Shown piece by piece: positions 18,471-25,873 of a stretch of DNA of 64,000 nucleotides (position 1 is the stretch's first letter; each line of letters starts with the position of its first letter). The stretch lies in NCBI GenBank assembly GCA_902622515.1, contig CACNQE010000005.1:1-64000 (forward strand), read 5' to 3'. Under the pieces are notes generated by a model. That model searched no databases. It had not been told where the DNA came from and was given only the letters and a program-made list of their open reading frames with translations. This stretch comes from an uncultured SAR116 cluster alpha proteobacterium. GTDB taxonomy: Bacteria; Pseudomonadota; Alphaproteobacteria; Puniceispirillales; Puniceispirillaceae. Both the position numbers and the translations under genes were made by a program.

Positions 18471-19223
18471 ATGATAACTTTGTACATTACTGGAGCAGGA
18501 GTTAGCAAACAAAGTGGTATCCCAACTTTTAGGGGTGAGGATGGCTTCTGGACAATTGGGAGTAAGAACTACACTCCTCAGGAAATGGCCACACGTCAGA
18601 TGTACCGTTTTCAGCCGGAGGAATTTTTATTATGGTATTATAAACGTTTTGTGACCTATAAGGATGTTTATCCAAACAGCGCACATCAATGGCTCTCAGA
18701 TAAAAGACTTATTACTCAGAATATAGACGGACTTGATGACAAGGCGGGAAACAAAACATATATTCCCATTCATGGTAGGTTAGATAGGGTAACTGTTTAT
18801 AGTAGTCAGGAACAACCTCAAAAATTACTACAAGCCCCTTGGGAAGATATAGAGCAGTTAAAAATTGAAGTTGAAGACCATATTCGGTTGAAATATGCAT
18901 TACTCGAAAGTTTTAAAATATCACTCTCAACAAAAAAGCCTGAAAAGGGGGTCTCGTTGAAACCCTTTATTCTGTTGTTTGATGAATATTATACGGATTT
19001 ATATAGAATGACTGAGGCAGAGAGATGGATGCAAGACGCAGATAGAGTGGTTTTTATAGGCACTTCTTTCAGTGTAAATATAACCTCAATTGCACTTAGA
19101 ATTGCTTTACAAAACAACGCTGATATTGAAATTGTTGACCCTGAACCTGTTGACTTAGGCATTCCTTCAATTACTTATCATAGTCTTACAGCAGAGGATT
19201 ATATTTCACGACTAGATGGGTAA
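18471..19223 (+). CDS. Sir2-like protein lacking the zinc-finger cysteines
   Basis: A 250-residue protein with the Rossmann NAD-binding signatures of sirtuins: ITGAGVSKQSGIPTFRG (6-22), TQNIDGLDDKAG (82-93), the active-site His101 in IPIHG, and FIGTSFSV (195-202). Between His101 and KPFILLFDEYY, where sirtuins carry four zinc cysteines, there are none; the whole protein has no cysteine. It may be a zinc-independent deacylase, an ADP-ribosyl transferase or an NADase. An upstream TTG at 18462 gives three more residues; the ATG at 18471 is used. The broken HD-domain gene follows after 28 bases and may once have been its partner. Confidence 0.72.
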   Translation: MITLYITGAGVSKQSGIPTFRGEDGFWTIGSKNYTPQEMATRQMYRFQPEEFLLWYYKRFVTYKDVYPNSAHQWLSDKRLITQNIDGLDDKAGNKTYIPIHGRLDRVTVYSSQEQPQKLLQAPWEDIEQLKIEVEDHIRLKYALLESFKISLSTKKPEKGVSLKPFILLFDEYYTDLYRMTEAERWMQDADRVVFIGTSFSVNITSIALRIALQNNADIEIVDPEPVDLGIPSITYHSLTAEDYISRLDG

Positions 19224-19251
19224 ATAAGTAGTCATACTATAGGAAATAAAA

Positions 19252-19842
19252 ATGAGTAAAGAAAATAAGGTTTCTTTCAAAAGAATGGGTCATGAAAGCA
19301 TTGAAGATTACAAGCTTTCGCATTCACTTGAAACTAAATATATCAAAAGACTCCCAGATGGAATTTTAAAAGCTCTTTTGCGATTAGATGATACGTTAGC
19401 AGGCTATCAAGTTACACGTCTTGAACACTCTCTTCAGTCTGCGACAAGAGCGGAGGCAGTTGGGGCAGATATATAGTTGGTTGTAGCCGCTCTCATTCAT
19501 AATATAGGGGACGAATTAGCTCCAGAGAATCATTCTCAAATGGCAGCGTGTATAATAGGGCAGTGCGTAAGAGCTGAAGTGGCTTGGATTTTAGAAATGC
19601 ATGGGATTTTTCAATATAAATATTATGCAGATAAGACTGGACTTAATCTAGATGAAAGAGAGCGATGGAGGGGGCATCCATGGTTTGATAAATGTGAGCA
19701 ATTTTGCCGTGATTGGGATCAAATGTCGTTTGATCCAGATTACGATACAAAATCTCTAAGTTATTTCGAGTCAATGCTCAGAGAAATTTTTAGCAGACCT
19801 GCTTTTGATAAAGTCTTTTTAAAGAAACCGTCCCAATTTTAA
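19252..19842 (+). pseudogene. HD-domain protein gene interrupted by an in-frame TAG
   Basis: One continuous frame of 197 codons is broken by TAG at 19474-19476 (codon 75). The upstream part carries the first metal-ligand histidine of an HD domain (RLEHS, His59). The downstream part has the rest: LVVAALIHNIGD, HGIFQYKYYAD, HPWFDKCEQFC and FDPDYD, a pattern known from HD/PhnZ- and MIOX-like diiron proteins. The canonical HD pair is itself changed to His83-Asn84. Both lesions are explained by one-base changes (GAG to TAG, GAT to AAT). Restart at the TTG after the stop would lack the first ligand. I therefore call it a recent pseudogene. A sequencing error could explain the stop but would not explain the Asn as well. 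Confidence 0.75.
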
Positions 19843-19870
19843 TTTCGCTAAACCTCTAATTTAATTTGGT

Positions 19871-20332
19871 TTAATTCAAATTTAGTGGAAAGCTAGTTTG
19901 ATATTTTATTTCGTGTAGAGAAACGCTTGATGACATCGAAGTGAAATCAATTTTTGTAATAAGTATTTGCTGGAACTTGTCATAGGCCTCAATAGTTGGG
20001 CTTACAATCTTCAAAAGGTAGTCAGCTCCAGACCCAGTTAGGCGATGAACTTCAACAATTTCTTTATACAAATGCACAAGTTCATTAAATTTTTCTGACC
20101 ATTCAGTGCTATGTCTTCCAACTGAAATAGACAAAAAAACCACGATAGGTAATCCTATTGCATTTCTGTTTAATAAGGCAACCTGCTTGGATATAATACC
20201 CTCTTCCTCCAAACGTCTTATTCTATTCCAGCATGGTGTTTTGGAAATTCCTATTCGCTTTGATAGATTACTTAAAGATATGTTTGAGTTGTCCTGTAAA
20301 ATTTTGAGTATATTATTATCTATTTCATCCAT
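19871..20332 (-). CDS. Lrp/AsnC family transcriptional regulator
   Basis: A 153-residue regulator. The N-terminal winged helix (EIDNNILKILQDNSNISLSN, then RIGISKTPCWNRIRRLEEEG) is followed by an RAM ligand domain (GLPIVVFLSISV, HRLTGSGADYLLKI). Such proteins form octamers and respond to amino acids. It is divergent from the metY gene, with about 140 bases between the two starts, so control of metY by methionine or another amino acid is a reasonable guess. The spacer is too AT-rich for me to pick out an operator. Confidence 0.93.
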   Translation of the reverse strand: MDEIDNNILKILQDNSNISLSNLSKRIGISKTPCWNRIRRLEEEGIISKQVALLNRNAIGLPIVVFLSISVGRHSTEWSEKFNELVHLYKEIVEVHRLTGSGADYLLKIVSPTIEAYDKFQQILITKIDFTSMSSSVSLHEIKYQTSFPLNLN

Positions 20333-20473
20333 ACTATTAAAACCTCAAATTACAGAAAAATTTCCTTTTTTTATATATGATATAGAGAAAAAAAAGAAAA
20401 AAGTAAATATTTTTCATTTAATTAAGGGATAAAATACTTTAAATGAATATTTAGTATTTTGACGGAGGTTAGG

Positions 20474-21793
20474 ATGTCTAATATTTCAAAAAATCCAGAG
20501 ACACTGGTTTTACATGCTGGAAGTTACCGCTCTGATACATCAACAAATTCTGTAGCGGTACCTATTTATCAGACTACAAGTTATCAATTCGATAATACTG
20601 AACATGCAGGCAATTTATTTGCACTTAAGGAGTTAGGTAATATTTATACACGGATTATGAACCCAACAACAGCTGTGCTCGAGGAGAGGTTGGCTGCATT
20701 AGAGGGAGGGCTTGCTGCTCTTTGTGTTTCTTCCGGCTCAGCAGCTATTGCGTTATCTATTCAAAACCTAGCATCCGCGGGAGATAATATTGTTTCATCT
20801 CCACATTTGTATGGAGGTACGTGGAACTTATTTAATAATACCCTAAAACAATTCGGAATAGAGGTTCGTATTGCAGATCCAGAAAGACCAGAAAGTTTTG
20901 CTGAATTAAGTGATAAAAAAACACGTGCTTATTTTGGCGAAACTCTCCCAAATCCAAAATTAAAGCTGTTTCCAACAAGCGAAGTTGCCAAAATCGGTAA
21001 AAAACTTGGTATTCCTCTTATTGTCGATAATACAGCCTCGCCAATTACTTGTAAGCCGATAGAGGATGGAGCTTCTATTGTTGTTCATTCCTTAACAAAA
21101 TTTATTGGAGGTCATGGGACATCTATTGGTGGAGTGATAATTGATAGTGGCAATTTTAATTGGATAGAAAAACCAGAACAACAGCCATTGATGAATACTC
21201 CTGACAACAGCTATCATGGCGCTGTTTGGGGTGAACTTGTCCCTGAAGCTCTTGGCGCACCTATTGCTTTTGCTATAAGAGCCCGTGTAGTTTTACTCCG
21301 AGATTTAGGACCAGCTATCTCTCCAACTAACGCCTTTCAAATCATCCAAGGACTCGAAACATTGCCGTTGCGCTATAGAGAACAGCAGGCTAATGCTCAA
21401 AAACTGGCTGACTATTTTAGTAATCATAAACAGGTATTCAATGTAATTTATCCAAGTTATTTTTCTGGTGCCGATAAAGAAAGAGCTGATAAATGTATGC
21501 GAACAGGATATGGTCCGCTACTTGGCATTGAACTTAAAGGAGGTGAAAAAGCGGGAAGACAGTTAATTGATAATCTCAAGATGATTTATCATGTTGCCAA
21601 TATAGGAGATGCGCGTACGCTTGCAATACATCCGGCATCTACTACCCATTCTCAACTAAGTGAAAAGGAACAACTAGCAACGGGAGTGACGCCAGGATAT
21701 GTGAGGTTTTCAGTTGGAATAGAGCATATTGATGATATCATTGCCGACATTGAACAGGCTTTAGATCCTATCGATAAAGCATTAGCTTCTTAG
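20474..21793 (+). CDS. metY: O-acetylhomoserine sulfhydrylase-type PLP enzyme
   Basis: A PLP enzyme of the Cys/Met metabolism family, about 439 residues. It has YTRIMNPTTAVLEERLAALE (phosphate and cofactor site), SAAIALS, IVDNTASP, and the Schiff-base lysine in SLTKFIGGHGTSIGG. The long C-terminal half with TTHSQLSEKEQ and PGYVRFSVGIEHIDDI is typical of MetY, which makes homocysteine from O-acetylhomoserine and sulfide. Methionine gamma-lyase is the main alternative. The start is decided by GGAGG at 20464-20468 before the ATG at 20474; the upstream TTG would place that site inside the gene. Divergent Lrp regulator. Confidence 0.9.
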   Translation: MSNISKNPETLVLHAGSYRSDTSTNSVAVPIYQTTSYQFDNTEHAGNLFALKELGNIYTRIMNPTTAVLEERLAALEGGLAALCVSSGSAAIALSIQNLASAGDNIVSSPHLYGGTWNLFNNTLKQFGIEVRIADPERPESFAELSDKKTRAYFGETLPNPKLKLFPTSEVAKIGKKLGIPLIVDNTASPITCKPIEDGASIVVHSLTKFIGGHGTSIGGVIIDSGNFNWIEKPEQQPLMNTPDNSYHGAVWGELVPEALGAPIAFAIRARVVLLRDLGPAISPTNAFQIIQGLETLPLRYREQQANAQKLADYFSNHKQVFNVIYPSYFSGADKERADKCMRTGYGPLLGIELKGGEKAGRQLIDNLKMIYHVANIGDARTLAIHPASTTHSQLSEKEQLATGVTPGYVRFSVGIEHIDDIIADIEQALDPIDKALAS

Positions 21794-21867
21794 AGACACC
21801 ACTAAAGTTTTAAATATACAAAAACATCGAGGAGAATTGATTTACAATATATGGTCCAAATAAAATT

Positions 21868-22035
21868 TCAGACATCTTGTCCGGCAACAAAACCAGACGA
21901 CCATGCCCATTGAAAATTATATTCTCCCAAACGTCCATTTACATCTATAACCTCTCCGATAAAATACAGTCCCTTTTGTGACTTGGCTCACATGGTTTGT
22001 ACTTTATCTTCTGATAGCTTGACGAATTTTTTTAT
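21868..22035 (-). pseudogene. C-terminal remnant of an HI0933-type FAD flavoprotein
   Basis: On the leftward strand, about 38 codons ending at TGA 21870-21868 read GLYFIGEVIDVNG, then LGEYNFQWAWSSGFVAG, which is the conserved C-terminal FAD-binding end of the HI0933/YhiN (aminoacetone oxidase-like) flavoprotein family of roughly 400 residues. Upstream in the same frame is KLSEDKVQTM, a TGA and AKSQK, corresponding to the segment just before it in the family. No further homology is visible and the YczE-like gene begins there on the other strand. The stop codon and loss of more than 300 residues make this a decayed fragment. Confidence 0.75.
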
Positions 22036-22104
22036 TTTAAAATAATGACTGATCATCTGATTCAAGCTAAGTTTCTTTGTAAATTTACTATTTTGAGTTT
22101 TTGG

Positions 22105-22788
22105 ATGAATTTTATCAAAGTATTTCAGTTTTTAACCATAAAACATGTTCCTCACTTGTTTTGGAGGTCCCCAAAAGCATTAACCATTCGACCCCCAATA
22201 TTAAGTATATTAGTATTAATATTGGGATTGGTTTTATTTGGTTTAGGGGAAGCACTGCTAATCGCCGCGGGCGTCGGTGTAAGTCCTTGGACAACTCTTG
22301 CTGAAGGTATAAGTTTAATTACTGATTGGACTGTTGGTTTTGCAACATTTATAATTAGTTTTGTTGTACTGCTCGCATGGATACCCCTTCGCCAGATACC
22401 AGGGATAGGAACAATTGCAAACGCATTTATAGTTGCCTCCATGTTAGACCTTTCTTTACCCTACCTTCCCAAACCAGATTTGTATTTGTTTCAGATATTA
22501 CAATCATTTATTGGCGTTCTGATTGTAGGTTTTGGCGCTGCCCTATATCTCAGCGCCAACCTTGGGCCTGGAGCCAGAGATGGGCTTATGACAGGGCTGA
22601 CAAGAGTGAGCAATTTACCTTTTTCAATTGTGCGAAGCACGATAGAAATATCAGTTGTCATTTCCGGCTGGTTTCTGGGAGGCACAGTTGGGATAGGTAC
22701 ATTATTATTTGCATTTTTAGTTGGTCCGTCTATTTCTGTTGGTTGTTTTTTTCTAAACCATTTTGTACCTTCTGATAAACACCCTTAA
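22105..22788 (+). CDS. YczE/YitT-like integral membrane protein
   Basis: A membrane protein with about five helices. The segment GLVLFGLGEALLIAAGVGVS, then PWTTLAEGIS, and the later YLSANLGPGARDGLMTGL, are landmarks of the YczE/YyaS family of unknown function. The frame is open from 22045, but the first 20 residues have no family character and overlap the flavoprotein remnant region; the ATG at 22105 gives 227 residues and is my choice, with modest certainty. Some family members affect secondary metabolite production, but no function should be assumed. The gene appears monocistronic and ends 25 bases from the convergent uraD. Confidence 0.75.
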   Translation: MNFIKVFQFLTIKHVPHLFWRSPKALTIRPPILSILVLILGLVLFGLGEALLIAAGVGVSPWTTLAEGISLITDWTVGFATFIISFVVLLAWIPLRQIPGIGTIANAFIVASMLDLSLPYLPKPDLYLFQILQSFIGVLIVGFGAALYLSANLGPGARDGLMTGLTRVSNLPFSIVRSTIEISVVISGWFLGGTVGIGTLLFAFLVGPSISVGCFFLNHFVPSDKHP

Positions 22789-22812
22789 TTTAAAGTAATT
22801 TATTCGTATAGA

Positions 22813-23331
22813 CTAATCTATTATGTCTCTAATGCGAATGTACGCGATCTTTTCAACCTGCAGGCATGCCTCATTAAATTCCGTAGTTTTTGAATTATCC
22901 ACTCTTTTTTTAAATTGAGACAAAATTTTTATTTTTGTTAGTCCCTTCACCGCAATGATAAACGGAAACCCATATTTTTTCATATAAGTTGTATTTAAAT
23001 ACTTAAATTCTGCAAATTCGTTCGGAGTAAGTTGATCTAGACCAGCGGATTTTTGCTCATTTGCTGATTCTATAGTAAGTTCACCACGCTGTGCTAATTT
23101 TCCTGCAAGATCAGGATGTGCCAAAAGAACATTGAGCTTTTTATCATGACTTGATGACCTGAATATTCTGACCATTGCATTATGAAGGCCATCTGCATTA
23201 TTATATTCATTTTTAATTCCTGATAAATATAAATCCTCTGCAATCCAATTTGATTTTTCAAAAACACCGCCAAATAGTTTGAGAAATTCAGTTTGAGATA
23301 GTTCTGAAGGTATTGGTTTAATGGTCATCAT
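22813..23331 (-). CDS. uraD: OHCU decarboxylase
   Basis: A 172-residue enzyme that decarboxylates 2-oxo-4-hydroxy-4-carboxy-5-ureidoimidazoline to (S)-allantoin, the third step of urate breakdown. AHPDLAGKLA (71-80, with catalytic His72), SANEQKSAGLDQL (89-101), LNTTYMKKYGFPFIIAVKG and a C-terminal EVEKIA-like helix are all standard. The length equals known UraD. It is read leftward like puuD-uraH but is separated from them by the oppositely oriented pseudoazurin gene, so it likely has its own promoter in the 294-base spacer upstream. Confidence 0.94.
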   Translation of the reverse strand: MMTIKPIPSELSQTEFLKLFGGVFEKSNWIAEDLYLSGIKNEYNNADGLHNAMVRIFRSSSHDKKLNVLLAHPDLAGKLAQRGELTIESANEQKSAGLDQLTPNEFAEFKYLNTTYMKKYGFPFIIAVKGLTKIKILSQFKKRVDNSKTTEFNEACLQVEKIAYIRIRDIID

Positions 23332-23625
23332 CTTGTTTCCAAAAAAATCGTATATTTTTTAAAAATATCTAAGTTTTACTCAATATTATATTGTATTTTA
23401 ATATTTCAGCAATCAGTAAAACTATTGGCTCTGCGAATTTAAAAAGATGCAGCTTTATGCTAGTTATTTATGCTAGGGGTATTATACAAAAATTTTTTAA
23501 TGATGGTATAAAGTTTTCTGAGAATAAGAAAGTATACTATTCTAGTCGAGAAATTTAAACTTTATGAATTTACACTTTCAATAGTATAATGATACTGTTT
23601 ATTTTTTGCGGTAAACAGAAAATCT
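23332..23625 (+). other. Divergent spacer between uraD and the pseudoazurin gene
   Basis: This 294-base AT-rich region should hold promoters for both genes. A short inverted repeat, AGTATAATGATACT (near 23586-23599), lies about 27 bases before the first candidate pseudoazurin start, and a TATACTAT stretch lies upstream at about 23532. Either could be a -10 element or an operator. Nothing else stands out. Confidence 0.35.
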
Positions 23626-24069
23626 ATGGGTAATAAAATGAATAACATTAAACTAAAATTGATGTTTCTAATTCCGATATTTGCTTCAACGATATTATTA
23701 TCAAAGATAGGAATTTCTGAGGAATTACAAGTTGAAATGCTTGAAATGTCGTATTCACCTGAAATACTCTATACAGAGGTAGGTGACAAAGTTATATGGC
23801 CTAAATCAAAAGGGCATAACGTAGAGTTTATTGCCGGACCAATAGGATTTTCACTTCCTAAAAGAAGTAAAATGAACAAACAATTTGATGTCGTGTTAAA
23901 TATTCCTGGTGTTTATTACTATTGGTGCACACCCCACAAAGGTACCGGTATGATAGGACTGATCGTCGTTGGAAAAGATATTTCAAATAAAAATGAAATT
24001 TCCAATGCCAAAGCCGTTGGTAAAAGTAAGAAAAAGCTTGCTAGTTTAATACAAAAACTAAATGATTAG
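23626..24069 (+). CDS. Pseudoazurin-like type 1 copper protein
   Basis: A 147-residue (or 143 from the second ATG at 23638) periplasmic cupredoxin. A hydrophobic signal sequence occupies about residues 8-31. All four type 1 copper ligands are present: His64 (KGHNVEF), Cys101 and His104 (YYWCTPHKGTGM), and Met109. The C-terminal extension with Lys clusters is typical of pseudoazurins, small electron carriers that serve nitrite reductase, N2O reductase or cytochrome c partners. No denitrification gene is nearby. It converges on puuD, with the stops overlapping by a few bases, and PuuD ends in a cytochrome c domain, so electron transfer from urate oxidation is an attractive inference. Confidence 0.9.
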   Translation: MGNKMNNIKLKLMFLIPIFASTILLSKIGISEELQVEMLEMSYSPEILYTEVGDKVIWPKSKGHNVEFIAGPIGFSLPKRSKMNKQFDVVLNIPGVYYYWCTPHKGTGMIGLIVVGKDISNKNEISNAKAVGKSKKKLASLIQKLND

Positions 24070-25322
24070 CGAACATTCTTCTGATACCATTGGGCAATCA
24101 AAAGACGTTCATTCGTTTCCATAGATGCTAAATTTGCAGGTGGCATTGCATGGGAAATAGCAGAATTGATGTAAATCTGCCTTGCATGCTTTAGTATATC
24201 TAATTCTGTCTCAAGTATAACATTTTTTGGAGCAACAATTATTCCATCGTAATAAGGCTCCGCTGCGTGACACATGTTACATCTTGTATAGACAATTTCA
24301 ACGACCTGTTCAAAATCCTTTGAATTCAGGAGTTCTATTTGTCGGGAAGTTAAATTTACTTTTGACAAAGATACCGCTTCTCGCTCATTTATTGTTTCCC
24401 TAAGTGCAGGATAAATAGAAAGAATAACAATAACCATAAACAGACCTAGCGTTACAAACCATGTCCATATTGGGTTTCCTTTTCTAGCATGTATAGTATT
24501 AAAATAATGTCGTATGGAAACGCCCATCAAAAAAACCACTGAAGCAATAATCCAGTTATATTCCGTCGAAAATGACAATGGATAATGATTTGACAACATC
24601 AAAAAAAGAACAGGAAGTGTTAGATAGTTATTGTGCGTTGAGCGCTGTTTGGCAACAAATCCATAGTATGCTTCTGGTGTTTTACCGGCCTTTAAGTCTG
24701 CAATCACAATTTTCTGTTTTGGGATAATAACCATAAATACGTTAAATGCCATTATTGTTGCAGTAACGGCTCCTAAATGAATAAATGCTGCTCTTCCTGT
24801 GAAAATTTGGTCGAAACCCCAAGCAATCAGGACGAGATACCCAAATAGAAGTATCATCAGTAAATTGCTGTTTTTGCCAATGATGGTTTTGCAAAGATAA
24901 TCATAAATAAGCCAAGTGATGCCAAGTGAAGCTATGGAGATGATAATACCGAGATAAGTTGGCATTGGCATTTTACTATCATCTATTAAGAATAAATCTG
25001 CCCCCAAATAATAAACAATTGCCATAAGGGCAAAACCCGAAAGCCACGTAGCATAAGCCTCCCATTTAAACCAGGTTAAATATTCAGGAAGATGGGAGGG
25101 TGCAATTATATATTTCTTGATATTATAAAACCCACCACCATGTACTTGCCATTCTTCTCCAGCAATGCCTTCCTTAGCATTTTTGTTTCTTCGCAATCCC
25201 AGGTCGAGAGCAATAAAATAGAAAGATGTACCGATCCATGAGATAGCAGTAATTACGTGTAACCATCTGACAGCAAATTCAAGCCATTCCCACAAAATAG
25301 GCACTAAAATATCTATATCCAA
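24066..25322 (-). CDS. puuD: Urate hydroxylase PuuD, membrane-bound with cytochrome c domain
   Basis: The protein has an N-terminal multi-helix urate oxidase domain (WLHVITAISWIGTSFYFI, then HGGGFY, TWFKWEAYATWLSG) and a C-terminal cytochrome c domain with heme motif CNMCH and axial methionine in SHAMPP. This matches PuuD of Agrobacterium and Pseudomonas, which oxidises urate to 5-hydroxyisourate and passes electrons to the respiratory chain. The frame is open to 25397, inside uraH; that start would overlap uraH by 65 bases. A TTG at 25322, with GAGGA upstream and ten bases after the uraH stop, gives 418 residues beginning just before the first helix, and I prefer it. The operon is uraH-puuD. 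Confidence 0.92.
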   Translation of the reverse strand: MDIDILVPILWEWLEFAVRWLHVITAISWIGTSFYFIALDLGLRRNKNAKEGIAGEEWQVHGGGFYNIKKYIIAPSHLPEYLTWFKWEAYATWLSGFALMAIVYYLGADLFLIDDSKMPMPTYLGIIISIASLGITWLIYDYLCKTIIGKNSNLLMILLFGYLVLIAWGFDQIFTGRAAFIHLGAVTATIMAFNVFMVIIPKQKIVIADLKAGKTPEAYYGFVAKQRSTHNNYLTLPVLFLMLSNHYPLSFSTEYNWIIASVVFLMGVSIRHYFNTIHARKGNPIWTWFVTLGLFMVIVILSIYPALRETINEREAVSLSKVNLTSRQIELLNSKDFEQVVEIVYTRCNMCHAAEPYYDGIIVAPKNVILETELDILKHARQIYINSAISHAMPPANLASMETNERLLIAQWYQKNVR

Positions 25323-25332
25323 AATACTGTCC

Positions 25333-25680
25333 TCAACTTCCTCTATAAGTACTATACCCGTAGGGTGATAGTAACAATGGAACATGGTAATGGTCACTAT
25401 TATTGCTAATTATAAATTCAATCTTGATTTGGTCATAAAATGGTTTATCAACAATTTCATGCTTGTATTTGAGATATTTTTTTACGTCGAAAACAAGTGA
25501 ATATTTTCCAACTTCAAAGGCTATTCCAGACAATAAGGGCGAATCTGTCCTCCCATCTGCATTCGTTATGGTTTCTTGAATGATTTGACCGTCCTTATTT
25601 AAAAGTTTAATGGGGATAGCAGCAGCTGGCTTGCCAACTCCAATATCTAAAACATGTGTAGTAAGAAATCCATCACTCAT
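25333..25680 (-). CDS. uraH: 5-hydroxyisourate hydrolase
   Basis: A 115-residue transthyretin-like enzyme hydrolysing 5-hydroxyisourate, the PuuD product, to OHCU. The N-terminal FLTTHVLDIGVGKPAAAIPI carries the active-site His, GRTDSPLL the Arg, and the C-terminus ends in the diagnostic YRGS. There is no signal peptide, so it should be cytoplasmic. It is the first gene of a leftward pair with puuD, and its start faces xdhA across a 193-base divergent promoter region. This suggests joint control of xanthine and urate oxidation. Confidence 0.96.
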   Translation of the reverse strand: MSDGFLTTHVLDIGVGKPAAAIPIKLLNKDGQIIQETITNADGRTDSPLLSGIAFEVGKYSLVFDVKKYLKYKHEIVDKPFYDQIKIEFIISNNSDHYHVPLLLSPYGYSTYRGS

Positions 25681-25873
25681 AACTACAAATTATCCCAAAA
25701 ATTTGCTCAATTTCACAGTAAAACGTTAATTTGGAAAATTCAAATAAATATGGGTATTACAACCGTAATATGAGAAAGTCTTTATTTTAATTTTAAAAAG
25801 TTAAATTTTAATGTAATTTTATAAGTCTTTATAATTAGTCTTTCCCAGCCTGAGATAAACAAGGTGTCTTATA

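Noticed and set aside
19474-19476. TAG in the HD gene read as pyrrolysine or programmed readthrough
   Set aside because: No pyl genes or other unusual decoding signs are seen, and the His-Asp to His-Asn change nearby favours decay.
22377-22775. 132-codon rightward frame inside the YczE-like gene, and the 96-codon antisense frame at 22152-22442
   Set aside because: Both are shadows of the membrane protein frame, which alone has helix pattern and family motifs.
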